NCBI GenBank assembly: GCA_947500415.1
Contig: CANMRT010000003.1
Span: 248,001 to 312,000 of the forward strand
Length of the DNA stretch: 64,000 nt
DNA from: an uncultured Roseicyclus sp.
GTDB taxonomy: Bacteria > Pseudomonadota > Alphaproteobacteria > Rhodobacterales > Rhodobacteraceae
Direction of reading: 5' to 3'
Position 1 is the first letter of the stretch, and the number at the start of each line of letters is the position of its first letter. The notes beneath the pieces are model-generated. The model worked only from the letters and a program-made list of their open reading frames with translations. It was not told the DNA's origin and ran no database searches. The position numbers were made by a program, and so were the translations under genes. Shown piece after piece: positions 18,831 through 27,787 of the stretch.

Positions 18831-20344
18831 CTGCGCCACTTCTCGATCTCCGGGGGCTGACCAAGGCCTATCCCGGCGTCATCGCGAATGACGACGTTTC
18901 TTTTGCGATTCAACCGGGTGAGGTTCATGCGTTGCTCGGTGAAAACGGCGCAGGCAAATCAACCCTTGTGAAAATGATCTACGGTCTTGTGAAACCCGAC
19001 AGCGGCACGATGGCGCTGAACGGCGCACCCTTCAGTCCGCCCGAGCCGCGCATCGCCCGTCTTCAGGGCGTCGCCATGGTGTTCCAGCACTTCAGCCTGT
19101 TCGAAGCACTGTCCGTCGCCGAAAACATTGCCCTCGGCATGGAAAACCCGCCGAAACCGCGCGACCTCTCCAAGCGCATCCGTGACGTCAGCCAAGCCTA
19201 TGGCCTGCCGTTGGACCCCGAGAGCCTTGTGGGTGACCTCTCAGCAGGCGAGCGCCAGCGGGTCGAAATCATCCGCTGCCTTCTGCAAGACCCCAAGCTC
19301 CTCATAATGGACGAGCCGACCTCCGTTCTGACCCCGCAGGAGGTGGAAATCCTCTTCCACACCCTGCGCAAGCTCAGCGCTGAGGGCACCGCGATCCTCT
19401 ATATTTCCCACAAGCTGGAAGAAATTCGCGCGCTTTGTGACGCCGCCACGATCCTGCGCCTCGGAAAGGTCGTCGGCGCCTGCGACCCGAAACAGACCTC
19501 CGCCGCGCAGATGGCCGAGATGATGGTGGGCAAATCCCTCGCCCAACCGGGCCGCGATGCGTCAGAGCCCGGCGAGGTGCTGCTGAAGGCCACCGGCCTC
19601 TCCCTTCCTGCCGCATCCGCCTTCGGAACGCCGCTCCGCGATATCTCGTTTGAGGTTCGCGCAGGCGAAGTCCTTGGCATCGGCGGCGTGGCGGGCAATG
19701 GCCAGGATGAACTTTTGGCCGTTCTCTCCGGCGAACGCCCTGCACCCGCCGTAGCTATCGAATATGACGGAAGTGACCTCGCGCGCCTGAAGCCAGAACA
19801 ACGCCGGGGCATTGGCATCCTGTCCGCCCCCGAAGAGCGCCTTGGCCACGCCGCCGCCCCCGACATGAGCCTGACGGAAAACGCAGTCCTCACCGGCGCG
19901 ACCCGCAAAGGCCTGGCGACAAACGGCTTCATCGGCTGGGGCCGCGCCCGAGCCTTCGCCGATGAGATCATTGAACGGTTCGACGTCCGCACCCCCGGCA
20001 ACCACGTGGCCGCCCGCGCGCTGTCCGGTGGCAACCTCCAGAAATTCGTCATCGGGCGCGAAATCCTGCAAGACCCAACCGTTCTTGTCGTGAACCAACC
20101 CACCTGGGGCGTCGATGCCTCCGCCGCCGCCGACATCCGGCAAGCACTGCTGGACCTCGCCCAGAACGGCGCGGCCGTGATTGTCATCAGCCAGGACCTC
20201 GACGAACTCCTGGAAATCTCCGACCGCTTCTGTGCTTTGAACGAAGGCCGCCTCAGCGATCCCCGCCCCGCACGCGGCCTCAGCATGGAAGAGATCGGCC
20301 TGATGCTCGGCGGCGCCCACGGGATGGAGGAGGCCGCGATATGA
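18827..20344 (+). CDS. Nucleoside/purine ABC transporter, duplicated ATPase subunit
   Basis: The 505-residue protein contains two nucleotide-binding domains. The first has Walker A GENGAGKST, signature LSAGERQRVEI and Walker B LLIMDEPTSVL. The second has a degenerate Walker A (GVAGNGQDEL) and signature LSGGNLQKFVIG, as in the XylG/MglA/YufO type that serve BMP-family uptake systems. Position after xdhABC and before two permeases and a BMP binding protein points to purine or nucleoside import. The system resembles Bacillus NupNOPQ (YufNOPQ) in gene types. Confidence 0.92.
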   Translation: MTAPLLDLRGLTKAYPGVIANDDVSFAIQPGEVHALLGENGAGKSTLVKMIYGLVKPDSGTMALNGAPFSPPEPRIARLQGVAMVFQHFSLFEALSVAENIALGMENPPKPRDLSKRIRDVSQAYGLPLDPESLVGDLSAGERQRVEIIRCLLQDPKLLIMDEPTSVLTPQEVEILFHTLRKLSAEGTAILYISHKLEEIRALCDAATILRLGKVVGACDPKQTSAAQMAEMMVGKSLAQPGRDASEPGEVLLKATGLSLPAASAFGTPLRDISFEVRAGEVLGIGGVAGNGQDELLAVLSGERPAPAVAIEYDGSDLARLKPEQRRGIGILSAPEERLGHAAAPDMSLTENAVLTGATRKGLATNGFIGWGRARAFADEIIERFDVRTPGNHVAARALSGGNLQKFVIGREILQDPTVLVVNQPTWGVDASAAADIRQALLDLAQNGAAVIVISQDLDELLEISDRFCALNEGRLSDPRPARGLSMEEIGLMLGGAHGMEEAAI

Positions 20345-21426
20345 TCCGCCTCGAAAAACGCCCCACCCCTTCGCGCGCATGGTCCCTTGGCACACCGCTT
20401 CTGGCGGTCCTGCTGACCATGATCGCGGGCGGGCTGATGTTTGCAGCGCTCGGGCAAGACCCGTTCGAAACGATCCGCGTGATCTTCTGGGATCCGCTCT
20501 TTCACGAACGCTTCGCCAGCTTCTCTCGCCCGCAACTGCTCGTGAAAGCAGGCCCTCTGATCCTCATCGCCATCGGCCTGTCGTTGGGGTTCCGCGCTGG
20601 CATCTGGAACATCGGGGCAGAGGGGCAATATATCCTCGGCGCGCTCTGTGGCGCCGCGTTCGGCCTCGCCTTCCATCCCTCTGAATCCCCGCTTCTCTTC
20701 CCCGGAATGCTCATAGCCGGGCTAATTGGCGGATGGCTTTGGGCGATGATCCCAGCCCTTCTTAAGGTCTTCGCCAACACCAACGAAATCCTCGTCTCGC
20801 TCCTGCTGGTCTATGTCGCCGAGGCCATGCTCGCCTCCGCCGCGACCGGCTGGTTGCGCAACCCCGACGGTCAGGGCTTCCCCGGCTCCCGCAATCTGTC
20901 GCGCAATCCCGGCACCGATAACCCGGAGCTTTTCGCGGGCACCGGCATACATTGGGGTGTTCTCGCAGCCTTCATCGCCGTGATCGCAGCCTACGTCCTG
21001 TTCCAGAAACACATGCTTGGCTACCAAATCAAACTGGCCGGCCAAGCCCCCCGTGCGGCGCGCTTTTCCGGCGTAAACCCCGGGCGGCTGGTGATCCTCT
21101 GCCTCGGCGTCTCCGGCGCGCTGGCGGGTGCCGCGGGTCTCTTTGAGGTCGCAGGCCCCGCAGGCCAGATCACCATCGATTTCAACGTGGGCTACGGCTT
21201 CACCGCGATCATCGTGGCCTTCCTCGGTCGCCTGCACCCCATTGGCATTCTCTTCGCGGGGCTCCTGATGGCGCTGACATACATTGGCGGTGAGCTTGCG
21301 CAGCTGATGCTCCAGGTCCCCGCCCCGGCCATTCAAGCCTTCCAGGGGATGCTCCTGTTCTTCCTCCTGGCCCTCGACGTCCTATCTAACTACCGCATCA
21401 AGCTGGGACGGGAGGGTGTGGCATGA
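20341..21426 (+). CDS. Nucleoside/purine ABC transporter permease (NupP-like)
   Basis: The 361-residue membrane protein has about ten hydrophobic segments and the BPD_transp_2 motif ISLSLGFRAGIWNIGAEGQYILGA (split as IGLSLGFRAGIWN and IGAEGQYILGA), typical of ribose- and nucleoside-type permeases. It begins with ATGA overlapping the ATPase stop. It should form the translocation channel together with the permease at 22033. Substrate is inferred from context only. Confidence 0.92.
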   Translation: MIRLEKRPTPSRAWSLGTPLLAVLLTMIAGGLMFAALGQDPFETIRVIFWDPLFHERFASFSRPQLLVKAGPLILIAIGLSLGFRAGIWNIGAEGQYILGALCGAAFGLAFHPSESPLLFPGMLIAGLIGGWLWAMIPALLKVFANTNEILVSLLLVYVAEAMLASAATGWLRNPDGQGFPGSRNLSRNPGTDNPELFAGTGIHWGVLAAFIAVIAAYVLFQKHMLGYQIKLAGQAPRAARFSGVNPGRLVILCLGVSGALAGAAGLFEVAGPAGQITIDFNVGYGFTAIIVAFLGRLHPIGILFAGLLMALTYIGGELAQLMLQVPAPAIQAFQGMLLFFLLALDVLSNYRIKLGREGVA

Positions 21427-21698
21427 ACCCCCTTCTCCGTGACGCCCTCATCTTCCTAGCAATGGCCATCGCCATGCAATTCCTTCTGCTTGGCCCGCTT
21501 TTCGCCTTCATGATTGTCACCGGCGGGGCTGCCTTCGCGGGGCCAATCCTAGCCGGCATCACAATCGCAGCGCTCCTGATCGATCACTTCGCCCTGCGGC
21601 GCGGCGGCACGCGCGGCTGGCCCATCTCTGCCGTCGCCCTTGGCCTCCTCCTCAACGTCGCGTTCAACGCGATTACGGCCACGGGAAGCGCGCAATGA
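21423..21698 (+). CDS. Small membrane protein in the purine transport operon
   Basis: The 91-residue protein has three hydrophobic stretches (residues about 7-30, 33-55 and 68-87) separated by short loops such as DHFALRRGGTRGW. It overlaps its neighbours by 4 nt on both sides (ATGA), so it is translated as part of the transport operon. I do not recognise the family. It may be a transporter accessory subunit, but that is inference from position. Confidence 0.7.
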   Translation: MNPLLRDALIFLAMAIAMQFLLLGPLFAFMIVTGGAAFAGPILAGITIAALLIDHFALRRGGTRGWPISAVALGLLLNVAFNAITATGSAQ

Positions 21699-22036
21699 CA
21701 GAGTTTCGCCCATATGAGACCCGCGACCTCCCATGGGTTGCCGTAGGCATAGCGTTTGGCCTGCTTTATGGTTTTCTCGGTATCCTGTGCCTGGCCTTCG
21801 TAGTGTTCGAAGGCGGATGGATCCTGCTCCTCATTGGCGCACCGCTCCTACTCGTACAACTCGCAGCAATCTTCGGATTCGACCGCTTCCTCAAATGGCG
21901 ACGCCGCGATGCCCCACCACCACCGCCCATCTCATGGGTCAGGCACCACTCGGTCTCGCTCGGCGCAATCGTCGGGGCCACCATCGGTCTTGCCATGCGG
22001 ATCGCCAGCGGCCCGATCCTGGGAGGGACCGCATGA
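21695..22036 (+). CDS. Small membrane protein in the purine transport operon, second
   Basis: The 113-residue protein has an acidic N-terminus (MTEFRPYETRDLPW), two strongly hydrophobic helices (about 15-60), a basic proline-rich loop (FLKWRRRDAPPPPPISW) and a C-terminal Gly/Ala-rich helix. It is coupled by 4-nt overlaps to the gene before it and to the second permease. It is not clearly homologous to its 91-residue neighbour, and no family is recognised. Confidence 0.7.
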   Translation: MTEFRPYETRDLPWVAVGIAFGLLYGFLGILCLAFVVFEGGWILLLIGAPLLLVQLAAIFGFDRFLKWRRRDAPPPPPISWVRHHSVSLGAIVGATIGLAMRIASGPILGGTA

Positions 22037-22956
22037 TCATCGACCCCGTCACCCTCATCGTGGCACTCATTACGATCTCCACCCCCGTCCTCTTGGCCGC
22101 ATTGGGCGAGCTGGTGGTCGAAAAATCCGGCGTCCTGAACCTCGGTGTCGAGGGCATGATGATTATGGGTGCAGTCTGCGGCTTTATCGTCGCAAACCTC
22201 ACGGGCTCCCCCACGCTGGCGTTCCTCGCAGGCATGGCCGGGGCCGCCGCCCTGTCCTTTGTCTTCGCGATCCTCACGCAACTTCTGATGTCCAATCAGG
22301 TCGCCACTGGCCTGGCCCTCACCCTCTTCGGCCTCGGCCTCGCGGCCCTGCTGGGCGTGGGATATGAGGGCCAACCGATCCCCGACGTGGCCAAACCCCT
22401 GCCCGAAGCGATCCGCGAAATCCCCGTGATCGGCCCGATCCTCTTCAGCCATGACCTCATCACCTACCTCGCCATCGCGGCGGTCTTCGCCTTGGGTTAC
22501 GTCTTCAAACACACCCGCATGGGTCTGATCTTGCGTGCTGTTGGCGAAAGCCACGATGCCGCCCACGCGCTGGGCTACAAGGTCGTGCGCATTCGCATCC
22601 TCGCCATCCTCTTCGGCGGAGCCATGGCGGGCCTTGGCGGCGCATTCCTTAGTGTCGTCTACGTCGAAAACTGGGTGCAGGGCATGACCGCAGGTGCAGG
22701 CTGGATTGCTCTAGCCCTCGTGGTCTTCGCCGCCTGGAAACCCGGCCGCGTCCTTTTTGGCGCATGGCTCTTCGGCGGCATCGCGGCCCTTCAGCTCCGC
22801 CTGCAAGCCGCAGAAGTTGGTGTGCCCGTGGCGCTTCTCGATGCCTCCCCCTACCTCGTCACGATCATCGTGCTGGTCATCATGTCGTCTGACCGGGCCC
22901 GCTCTGCGCTGAACGCACCCGCCGCCCTTGGCAAGATCTTCCACGCAAGCGGGTAA
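22033..22956 (+). CDS. Nucleoside/purine ABC transporter permease (NupQ-like)
   Basis: The 307-residue protein has eight to nine hydrophobic segments and the conserved block LGELVVEKSGVLNLGVEGMMIMGA, characteristic of the second permease of BMP-type nucleoside transporters. The cytoplasmic coupling helix is near AVGESHDAAHALGYKVVRIRILA. I chose ATG 22033, which overlaps the previous stop by 4 nt. A longer reading frame from 21733 lies inside the previous gene and adds an arginine-rich non-homologous stretch. Confidence 0.93.
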   Translation: MIIDPVTLIVALITISTPVLLAALGELVVEKSGVLNLGVEGMMIMGAVCGFIVANLTGSPTLAFLAGMAGAAALSFVFAILTQLLMSNQVATGLALTLFGLGLAALLGVGYEGQPIPDVAKPLPEAIREIPVIGPILFSHDLITYLAIAAVFALGYVFKHTRMGLILRAVGESHDAAHALGYKVVRIRILAILFGGAMAGLGGAFLSVVYVENWVQGMTAGAGWIALALVVFAAWKPGRVLFGAWLFGGIAALQLRLQAAEVGVPVALLDASPYLVTIIVLVIMSSDRARSALNAPAALGKIFHASG

Positions 22957-22960
22957 GGCC

Positions 22961-23731
22961 ATGACGCGACCCGAGATCATAGCCATCCTAGACGGCGAAC
23001 ACCCCCGCGTTGGACGCAGCGTGGCGCTTGCCATCTATGCACTGATCGTAGCCTCAGCCATCATCATCGCTCTTGAGACGATGCCCGACCTCTCGCCTGC
23101 GGTGAACAGGTTCCTCGTGACGGCCGAGATTGTCATTCTCGGCATATTCCTCGTCGAATACATCCTGCGCCTCACCTGTTCTGAACACCCAATGCGCTAC
23201 GCGTTCAGCTTTTGGGGGATCGTCGATTTCATCGCCATTATCCCGGCGGTCCTGTTCCTTTTCCCAGATCTCGCCACGGTCCGCGCCCTGCGCCTGCTGC
23301 GGGTCCTGCGCCTGCTGAAACTGTTCAAAGCCAACCGCGCGCTCGACCGGATCGCCCGGGCGATCGACCGCGCCAAGGCCGAATTCGGCATCTTCTTCTT
23401 TATCGCCTGCGTGGCTCTCTATCTGGCAGCTGTCGGCATCTACCATTTCGAGAACGAGGCGCAGCCTGATGGCTTCTCCTCGATTCCCGAAAGCCTGTGG
23501 TGGGCCATCGCCACGCTCACAACCGTGGGCTACGGCGACGTCTACCCGATCACCACCGGCGGCCGGTTCTTCACCGGCATGGTCCTTCTGGTGGGCATCG
23601 GCATCGTCGCCGTGCCCGCAGGCCTGATCACGGCGGCGCTGACCGACGCCTCACCGCTTAACGAAGATATGGACTCCGACGCGGAGGCCACTCAAACTTC
23701 CACCAATCCAACAGAGAGGGAATCCCAATGA
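22961..23731 (+). CDS. Voltage-gated-type potassium channel protein
   Basis: The 256-residue protein has six transmembrane segments with the voltage-sensor S4 pattern of an Arg at every third position (RALRLLRVLRLLKLFKANR, about 109-127), a pore helix (SIPESLWWAIATLTTVGYGDV) with the K+ selectivity filter TVGYGD, and S6 (FFTGMVLLVGIGIVAVPAGLI). It ends in a short acidic tail without an RCK domain. It follows the permease by 4 nt and overlaps the binding-protein gene by 4 nt (ATGA), so it is an integral member of the purine ABC operon, which is unexpected. Confidence 0.9.
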   Translation: MTRPEIIAILDGEHPRVGRSVALAIYALIVASAIIIALETMPDLSPAVNRFLVTAEIVILGIFLVEYILRLTCSEHPMRYAFSFWGIVDFIAIIPAVLFLFPDLATVRALRLLRVLRLLKLFKANRALDRIARAIDRAKAEFGIFFFIACVALYLAAVGIYHFENEAQPDGFSSIPESLWWAIATLTTVGYGDVYPITTGGRFFTGMVLLVGIGIVAVPAGLITAALTDASPLNEDMDSDAEATQTSTNPTERESQ

Positions 23732-24813
23732 GGACACTCACCAAACTTATGGCTGGCGCTGCGCTGGCCACCGCCGGCCTTGTCGGCACAGCGACCGCAG
23801 ACGGCCACGATCCGTTCCAGGTCGGCTTTATCTACATCGGCACGCCCGGCGACTACGGCTGGACGTACGAGCATGATCAGGGCCGTTTGGCCATCGAAGA
23901 AGAATTCGGCGATGCCGTCGAAACCGTCTTCCTAGAAAACGTGCCAGAAGGCCCCGACGCCGAACGCGCGATCACGACGATGGTCCTCGGCGGCGCCGAC
24001 ATGGTCTTCACCACATCCTTCGGCTACGGCGAGGCGACCAATGCCGTGGCTGGCCAGTTCCCGGACGTGGTGTTCGAACATGCCACCGGCTACCTGCGCG
24101 AGCATGACAACGTCTCAACCTACTCCGCGCGCTTCTATGAGGGCCGCGCTGTCATCGGCCACATCGCAGGCCAGATGACCGAAAGCAATGTGGTGGGCTA
24201 CATCGCCTCCTACCCGATCCCCGAAGTGATCCGGGGCATCAACTCCGCCTACCTTCACGCCCGCGCCGTGAACCCCGACGTCGAATTCCGTGTGGTCTGG
24301 GTCTACACATGGTTCGATCCAGCCGTTGAAGGCGACGCCGCCCAGGCGCTGATCGATTCCGGCGTCGACGTGCTGATGCAGCACACGGACTCCACCGCGC
24401 CTCAGGCGGTCGCGGAAGAAGCGGGCATCCTGTCGTTCGGCCAGGCGTCTGACATGTTCCAGTTCGCGCCACGTCCACGCATCGCGTCGATCATCGATGA
24501 TTGGGCGCCCTATTATATCCGCCGCGTTGGTGAAGCGATGGAAGGCACTTGGGAGCAATCCGATACCTGGGAAGGCATGGGCGAAGGAATGGTTGTGATC
24601 GGCGAGATGACCGATGTGATCCCGGAAGAGGTTCGCGCTTCCGCCCAACAGATGATCGATGACATCTCCGCGGGCACGTACCACCCGTTCACCGGCCCGA
24701 TCAACCGCCAGGACGGCACCGCGTGGCTGGCCGAAGGCGAAGTCGCCGACGACGGCACGCTGGCTGGCATGGACTTCTACGTCGAAGGCATCACGGGCGA
24801 GATCCCGAACTGA
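23728..24813 (+). CDS. BMP family ABC transporter substrate-binding protein
   Basis: The 361-residue periplasmic protein has a signal peptide (cleavage near TATA-DGHD, residue 25) without a lipobox cysteine. The mature protein shows the BMP fold: FQVGFIYIGTPGDYGWTYEH, TTSFGYGEATNAVAGQFPDV, VGYIASYPIPEVIRGINS, and ADGTAW-like C-terminal segments. BMP proteins bind nucleosides or purines, and the fused locus with xdhABC suggests a purine base or nucleoside destined for oxidation. It is the last gene of the run and is followed by a strong terminator. Confidence 0.92.
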   Translation: MRTLTKLMAGAALATAGLVGTATADGHDPFQVGFIYIGTPGDYGWTYEHDQGRLAIEEEFGDAVETVFLENVPEGPDAERAITTMVLGGADMVFTTSFGYGEATNAVAGQFPDVVFEHATGYLREHDNVSTYSARFYEGRAVIGHIAGQMTESNVVGYIASYPIPEVIRGINSAYLHARAVNPDVEFRVVWVYTWFDPAVEGDAAQALIDSGVDVLMQHTDSTAPQAVAEEAGILSFGQASDMFQFAPRPRIASIIDDWAPYYIRRVGEAMEGTWEQSDTWEGMGEGMVVIGEMTDVIPEEVRASAQQMIDDISAGTYHPFTGPINRQDGTAWLAEGEVADDGTLAGMDFYVEGITGEIPN

Positions 24814-24836
24814 TCCCTTAACGGATACGCAACGGA

Positions 24837-24866
24837 AACGGCTCGCATTCTGCGGGCCGTTTTCAT
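24837..24866 (+). terminator. Rho-independent terminator of the purine operon
   Basis: AACGGCTCGC (24837-24846) pairs with GCGGGCCGTT (24852-24861) with one G-U and a 5-nt loop, followed by TTCATTT. It closes the xdhABC-transporter run. Confidence 0.82.
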
Positions 24867-24947
24867 TTCTGCCAGAAGAGTTTGCGCCAGCGCAGCGCCA
24901 GGCGGAAGCCTCTTGCCCGGCGGCGCATCCCATGCGACGCAAAAGAC

Positions 24948-26027
24948 ATGGAATTCGATTTCATCATCATCGGTGGCGGCATCGCCGGCACCTCCGCCGG
25001 GGCCCAACTCGCGCGGCTCGGAACGGTCTGCCTGTTGGAGGCTGAACCGGCCCTCGCCTATCACGCCTCCGGCCGATCCGCGGCCCTTTACGAGGCGCAA
25101 TACGGCCTGCCTTCCACCACCGCGCTCAACCGCGCCTCCAAGGCAGCGCATGAGACGCTAGACGGCGGCCTGCTGTCGCCGCGCGGCTTGATGTTGCTCG
25201 GGGCCGCTGAAGAGGAGGAAGCGTTCGCGAAGGACGCCACCGACATGCACCTCGACCGGCTCAGCCCTGCCGAAGCCCAGGAAATGGTGCCAATCCTCAA
25301 TACGGACCATATCCACGCCGCCGCCTATCATTCCGAGGCATGGGACATCGACACCGACCGCATGGTCCAGCACTACGGCCGCCAGATCCGCGCCAATGGG
25401 GAGGTCCGCACGTCCACCGAAGTTCGCAAGATCACGCGCACAACCCATGGATGGACCGTCGAAACCAACAATGACACCCTCCATGCCGACACCCTGATCA
25501 ATGCCGCCGGCGCATGGGCTGACGGGATCGCCGCGATGGCCAGCATCACCCCCATCGGCCTGCAACCCTTCCGCCGTTCCATAGCCCGGATGCCGGCACC
25601 CGGCGGGCATGACGTTTCGCACTGGCCCATGCTTATGGGCACCAACGAAAGCTGGTATGCAAAGGCTGACGCGGGCGCCTGGCTCGTCTCCCCGGCGGAG
25701 GAAGACCCCGTAGACACGCCCCATGATGCCTTCGCCGAAGACCTCACGCTGGCCGAAGGGATCGCCCGCTACCAACCGTTCGTCACCGAAGAAGTCACAC
25801 GCGTCACCTCTTCATGGGCAGGCCTGCGGACCTTTGCGCCGGACCGATGCCTCGTCATCGGGCCCGATCCCTCTGACCCCTCCTTCATCTGGTGTGCGGG
25901 TCAGGGCGGCTACGGGTTCCAGACCGCGCCTGCGGCCTCAGCTCTGCTTGCCGACCTCGTCGCAGATCGCCCCTCGGACCTCGAACGGGGAACAATCGCC
26001 GCCCTTTCCCCCTCACGTTTTCGATAG
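24948..26027 (+). CDS. FAD-dependent oxidoreductase (DAO family)
   Basis: The 359-residue flavoprotein begins with the dinucleotide-binding motif FIIIGGGIAGTSAGAQLA (5-22) and continues with a DAO-fold pattern, including LINAAGAWADGIAAMA and the C-terminal FAD contact WCAGQGGYGFQTAPA. It probably oxidises an amine or D-amino/imino acid. I chose ATG 24948, giving MEFDFIIIGGG; upstream in-frame codons would put a basic tail before the Rossmann strand. It follows the purine operon terminator and is therefore separately transcribed. Confidence 0.85.
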   Translation: MEFDFIIIGGGIAGTSAGAQLARLGTVCLLEAEPALAYHASGRSAALYEAQYGLPSTTALNRASKAAHETLDGGLLSPRGLMLLGAAEEEEAFAKDATDMHLDRLSPAEAQEMVPILNTDHIHAAAYHSEAWDIDTDRMVQHYGRQIRANGEVRTSTEVRKITRTTHGWTVETNNDTLHADTLINAAGAWADGIAAMASITPIGLQPFRRSIARMPAPGGHDVSHWPMLMGTNESWYAKADAGAWLVSPAEEDPVDTPHDAFAEDLTLAEGIARYQPFVTEEVTRVTSSWAGLRTFAPDRCLVIGPDPSDPSFIWCAGQGGYGFQTAPAASALLADLVADRPSDLERGTIAALSPSRFR

Positions 26028-26099
26028 GTCGGGAAACCCTGAGGTTGCAGCCGCCGCCCGGCGCTCTATCCTGAACACAAACCTGAATTGGAGAGAGAC

Positions 26100-26558
26100 A
26101 TGAAACATCTCAGCCTCCGCGCGTCCCTTATCGCCGCGCTGATCGCATTGCCTGCCACCGCCGCCTTCGCGCAATCCAACCTCGACCGGTTCGAAGCCGC
26201 CAGCGAGCGCGTGACCCAACTGACGTACCAGGGCATCGCCTCGCAATATAACGTCGCCAGCGATGTCTTCCCCTCCGCCGATTGGGACCGCCCGATGCGC
26301 CGTGCCGGGCGCTGCATCCTGCGTGCTTATGAAGGTGAGGTCGGCTCTGACGGCGTCGCGCAATTCCTCGCAGGCTTTGAAAACGCGGTTCAATCCGCCT
26401 CCCCCAACGACATCCTGTCAGGGTCGTTCTCGGGGCAACTGCCCGACGGATTGGACACACAGCGCCAGCAGCAGATCCAGAACGATTGTGGGATGCTGGA
26501 GCTTGAGATGACGCGCCTGGCCGAATCCGGCGTGTTACAAGCCCTGCAACAGCAATGA
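26100..26558 (+). CDS. Secreted two-cysteine protein, family member 1
   Basis: The 152-residue product starts at ATG 26100 behind GGAGAG and has a signal peptide ending in AAFA. The mature protein has only two cysteines, one in DRPMRRAGRCILRAYE and one in IQNDCGMLELEMTRLAESGVL, suggesting a single disulfide joining two helices. Mostly helical sequence is predicted. It overlaps family member 2 by 4 nt (ATGA), and a third member lies at 30378. No known family is recognised. Confidence 0.7.
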   Translation: MKHLSLRASLIAALIALPATAAFAQSNLDRFEAASERVTQLTYQGIASQYNVASDVFPSADWDRPMRRAGRCILRAYEGEVGSDGVAQFLAGFENAVQSASPNDILSGSFSGQLPDGLDTQRQQQIQNDCGMLELEMTRLAESGVLQALQQQ

Positions 26559-27004
26559 GACGCGCCGCATCCATTGCCGTTGCGCTCACCCTCCTGCCCT
26601 TAGCCGCCAACGCACAATCCACCTTTGAACGGTTCGAGACGACCGCCGTTGCCATGAACGCCCTGATGAACGAGGCGATGATTGCAGAAATCCCGGCCCT
26701 CGCAGGCAATATGCCCGACCCGGAATGGGACGAACCGATGCGCACGGCCTACACCTGCATGTATGACGCCTATGTCGAACGTGTCGGCGAGGCGCCCGTG
26801 GCCGAGATGGTGACCGCGATGGAGGGGATGCTCGACACTCTATCTCCTCAAGAAATCCTCCAAGGCGGCACGGCGGTCGAGAACCCGGAAGGGATTTCCG
26901 ACGAGCAAGCGCTTGAGATCGTCGAAGGGTGCAACCTGATGAACGTCTTCATGGAACGGATGGCCGCATCCGGTGCCATGGAGATCATGATGCAGCAACA
27001 GTGA
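26555..27004 (+). CDS. Secreted two-cysteine protein, family member 2
   Basis: The 149-residue protein has a signal peptide (MRRAASIAVALTLLPLAANA) and the same architecture as member 1: STFERFETTAVAMN near the mature N-terminus, WDEPMRTAYTCMYDAYVE with the first cysteine, and GCNLMNVFMERMAASGAM with the second. The C-terminus is Met/Gln-rich (EIMMQQQ). It is coupled to member 1 by ATGA and to the methyltransferase by GTGA. Function unknown. Confidence 0.7.
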   Translation: MRRAASIAVALTLLPLAANAQSTFERFETTAVAMNALMNEAMIAEIPALAGNMPDPEWDEPMRTAYTCMYDAYVERVGEAPVAEMVTAMEGMLDTLSPQEILQGGTAVENPEGISDEQALEIVEGCNLMNVFMERMAASGAMEIMMQQQ

Positions 27005-27666
27005 CCAATCCGGCGCCCAAACGCGGGCCCGACAAGGGCTACGCGGGCGGCGATTTTGCCGATGGGCGTATGTCCGCCCCTGCGGCCACGCGCAACCGCG
27101 ATGACATCGTCGAAGCACTTGCCCAGATCGCGCCCAAGCAAGGCCGTGCCCTCGAAATCGCGTCCGGCACTGGCGAACACATTATCCGCTTTGCCCCGGC
27201 AATGCCCGGCCTCATCTGGCAGCCCACCGACCCCTCCCCCGACAGACGCGCCTCCATAGAAGCATGGCTCGCGGCTGAGCCCGCCCCAAACGTCGGCGCG
27301 CCCGTTGATCTGGATGCCTGCACGCCCGGCTGGTCCAGCACCCATGGCCCCGTTGATCTGATCTTCCTCGCCAATCTCCTGCACCTTGTGACGGAAGCTG
27401 AGGCACAGACCTGCCTCACAGAAATCGCCGCAGCGCTCGCGCCCGGCGGCATCGCAACGGTTTACGGTCCTTTCTTGCGTAACGGGCAAACCACCAGCGA
27501 AGGCGACGCCGCGTTCGACGCCCGCCTGCGCGCCGATATGCCCGGCTGCGGCTACAAAGATCTCGATTGGGTGACGGAGCAATGGGCCGCTAAGGGCCTT
27601 ACCCTCAATCCGCCCCGGCAGATGCCCGCCAACAATCTGCTGCTCTCCGCCCGAAAACCGCTCTGA
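27001..27666 (+). CDS. DUF938 family SAM-dependent methyltransferase-like protein
   Basis: The 221-residue protein matches DUF938. It shows APAATRNRDDIVEALAQI, the SAM-binding motif I ALEIASGTGEHIIRFA, then LIWQPTDPSPDRR and DLIFLANLLHLV (motif II/III region), and ends with RQMPANNLLLSARKP. Family members are believed to be class I methyltransferases of unknown substrate. The start is GTG 27001, overlapping the stop of the secreted protein by 4 nt. An upstream in-frame ATG lies inside that gene. Confidence 0.88.
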   Translation: MTNPAPKRGPDKGYAGGDFADGRMSAPAATRNRDDIVEALAQIAPKQGRALEIASGTGEHIIRFAPAMPGLIWQPTDPSPDRRASIEAWLAAEPAPNVGAPVDLDACTPGWSSTHGPVDLIFLANLLHLVTEAEAQTCLTEIAAALAPGGIATVYGPFLRNGQTTSEGDAAFDARLRADMPGCGYKDLDWVTEQWAAKGLTLNPPRQMPANNLLLSARKPL

Positions 27667-27787
27667 CGGGACGTAACGTAAGGAAACGTTTCGCATTTCC
27701 GATTTCGCAGGTTTACAGTCGCCGAACGCATGAGCCGGCTGTTTTTGGCCGTCCCTCAAACGATCTGAAATTGACGAACTGGCGATT

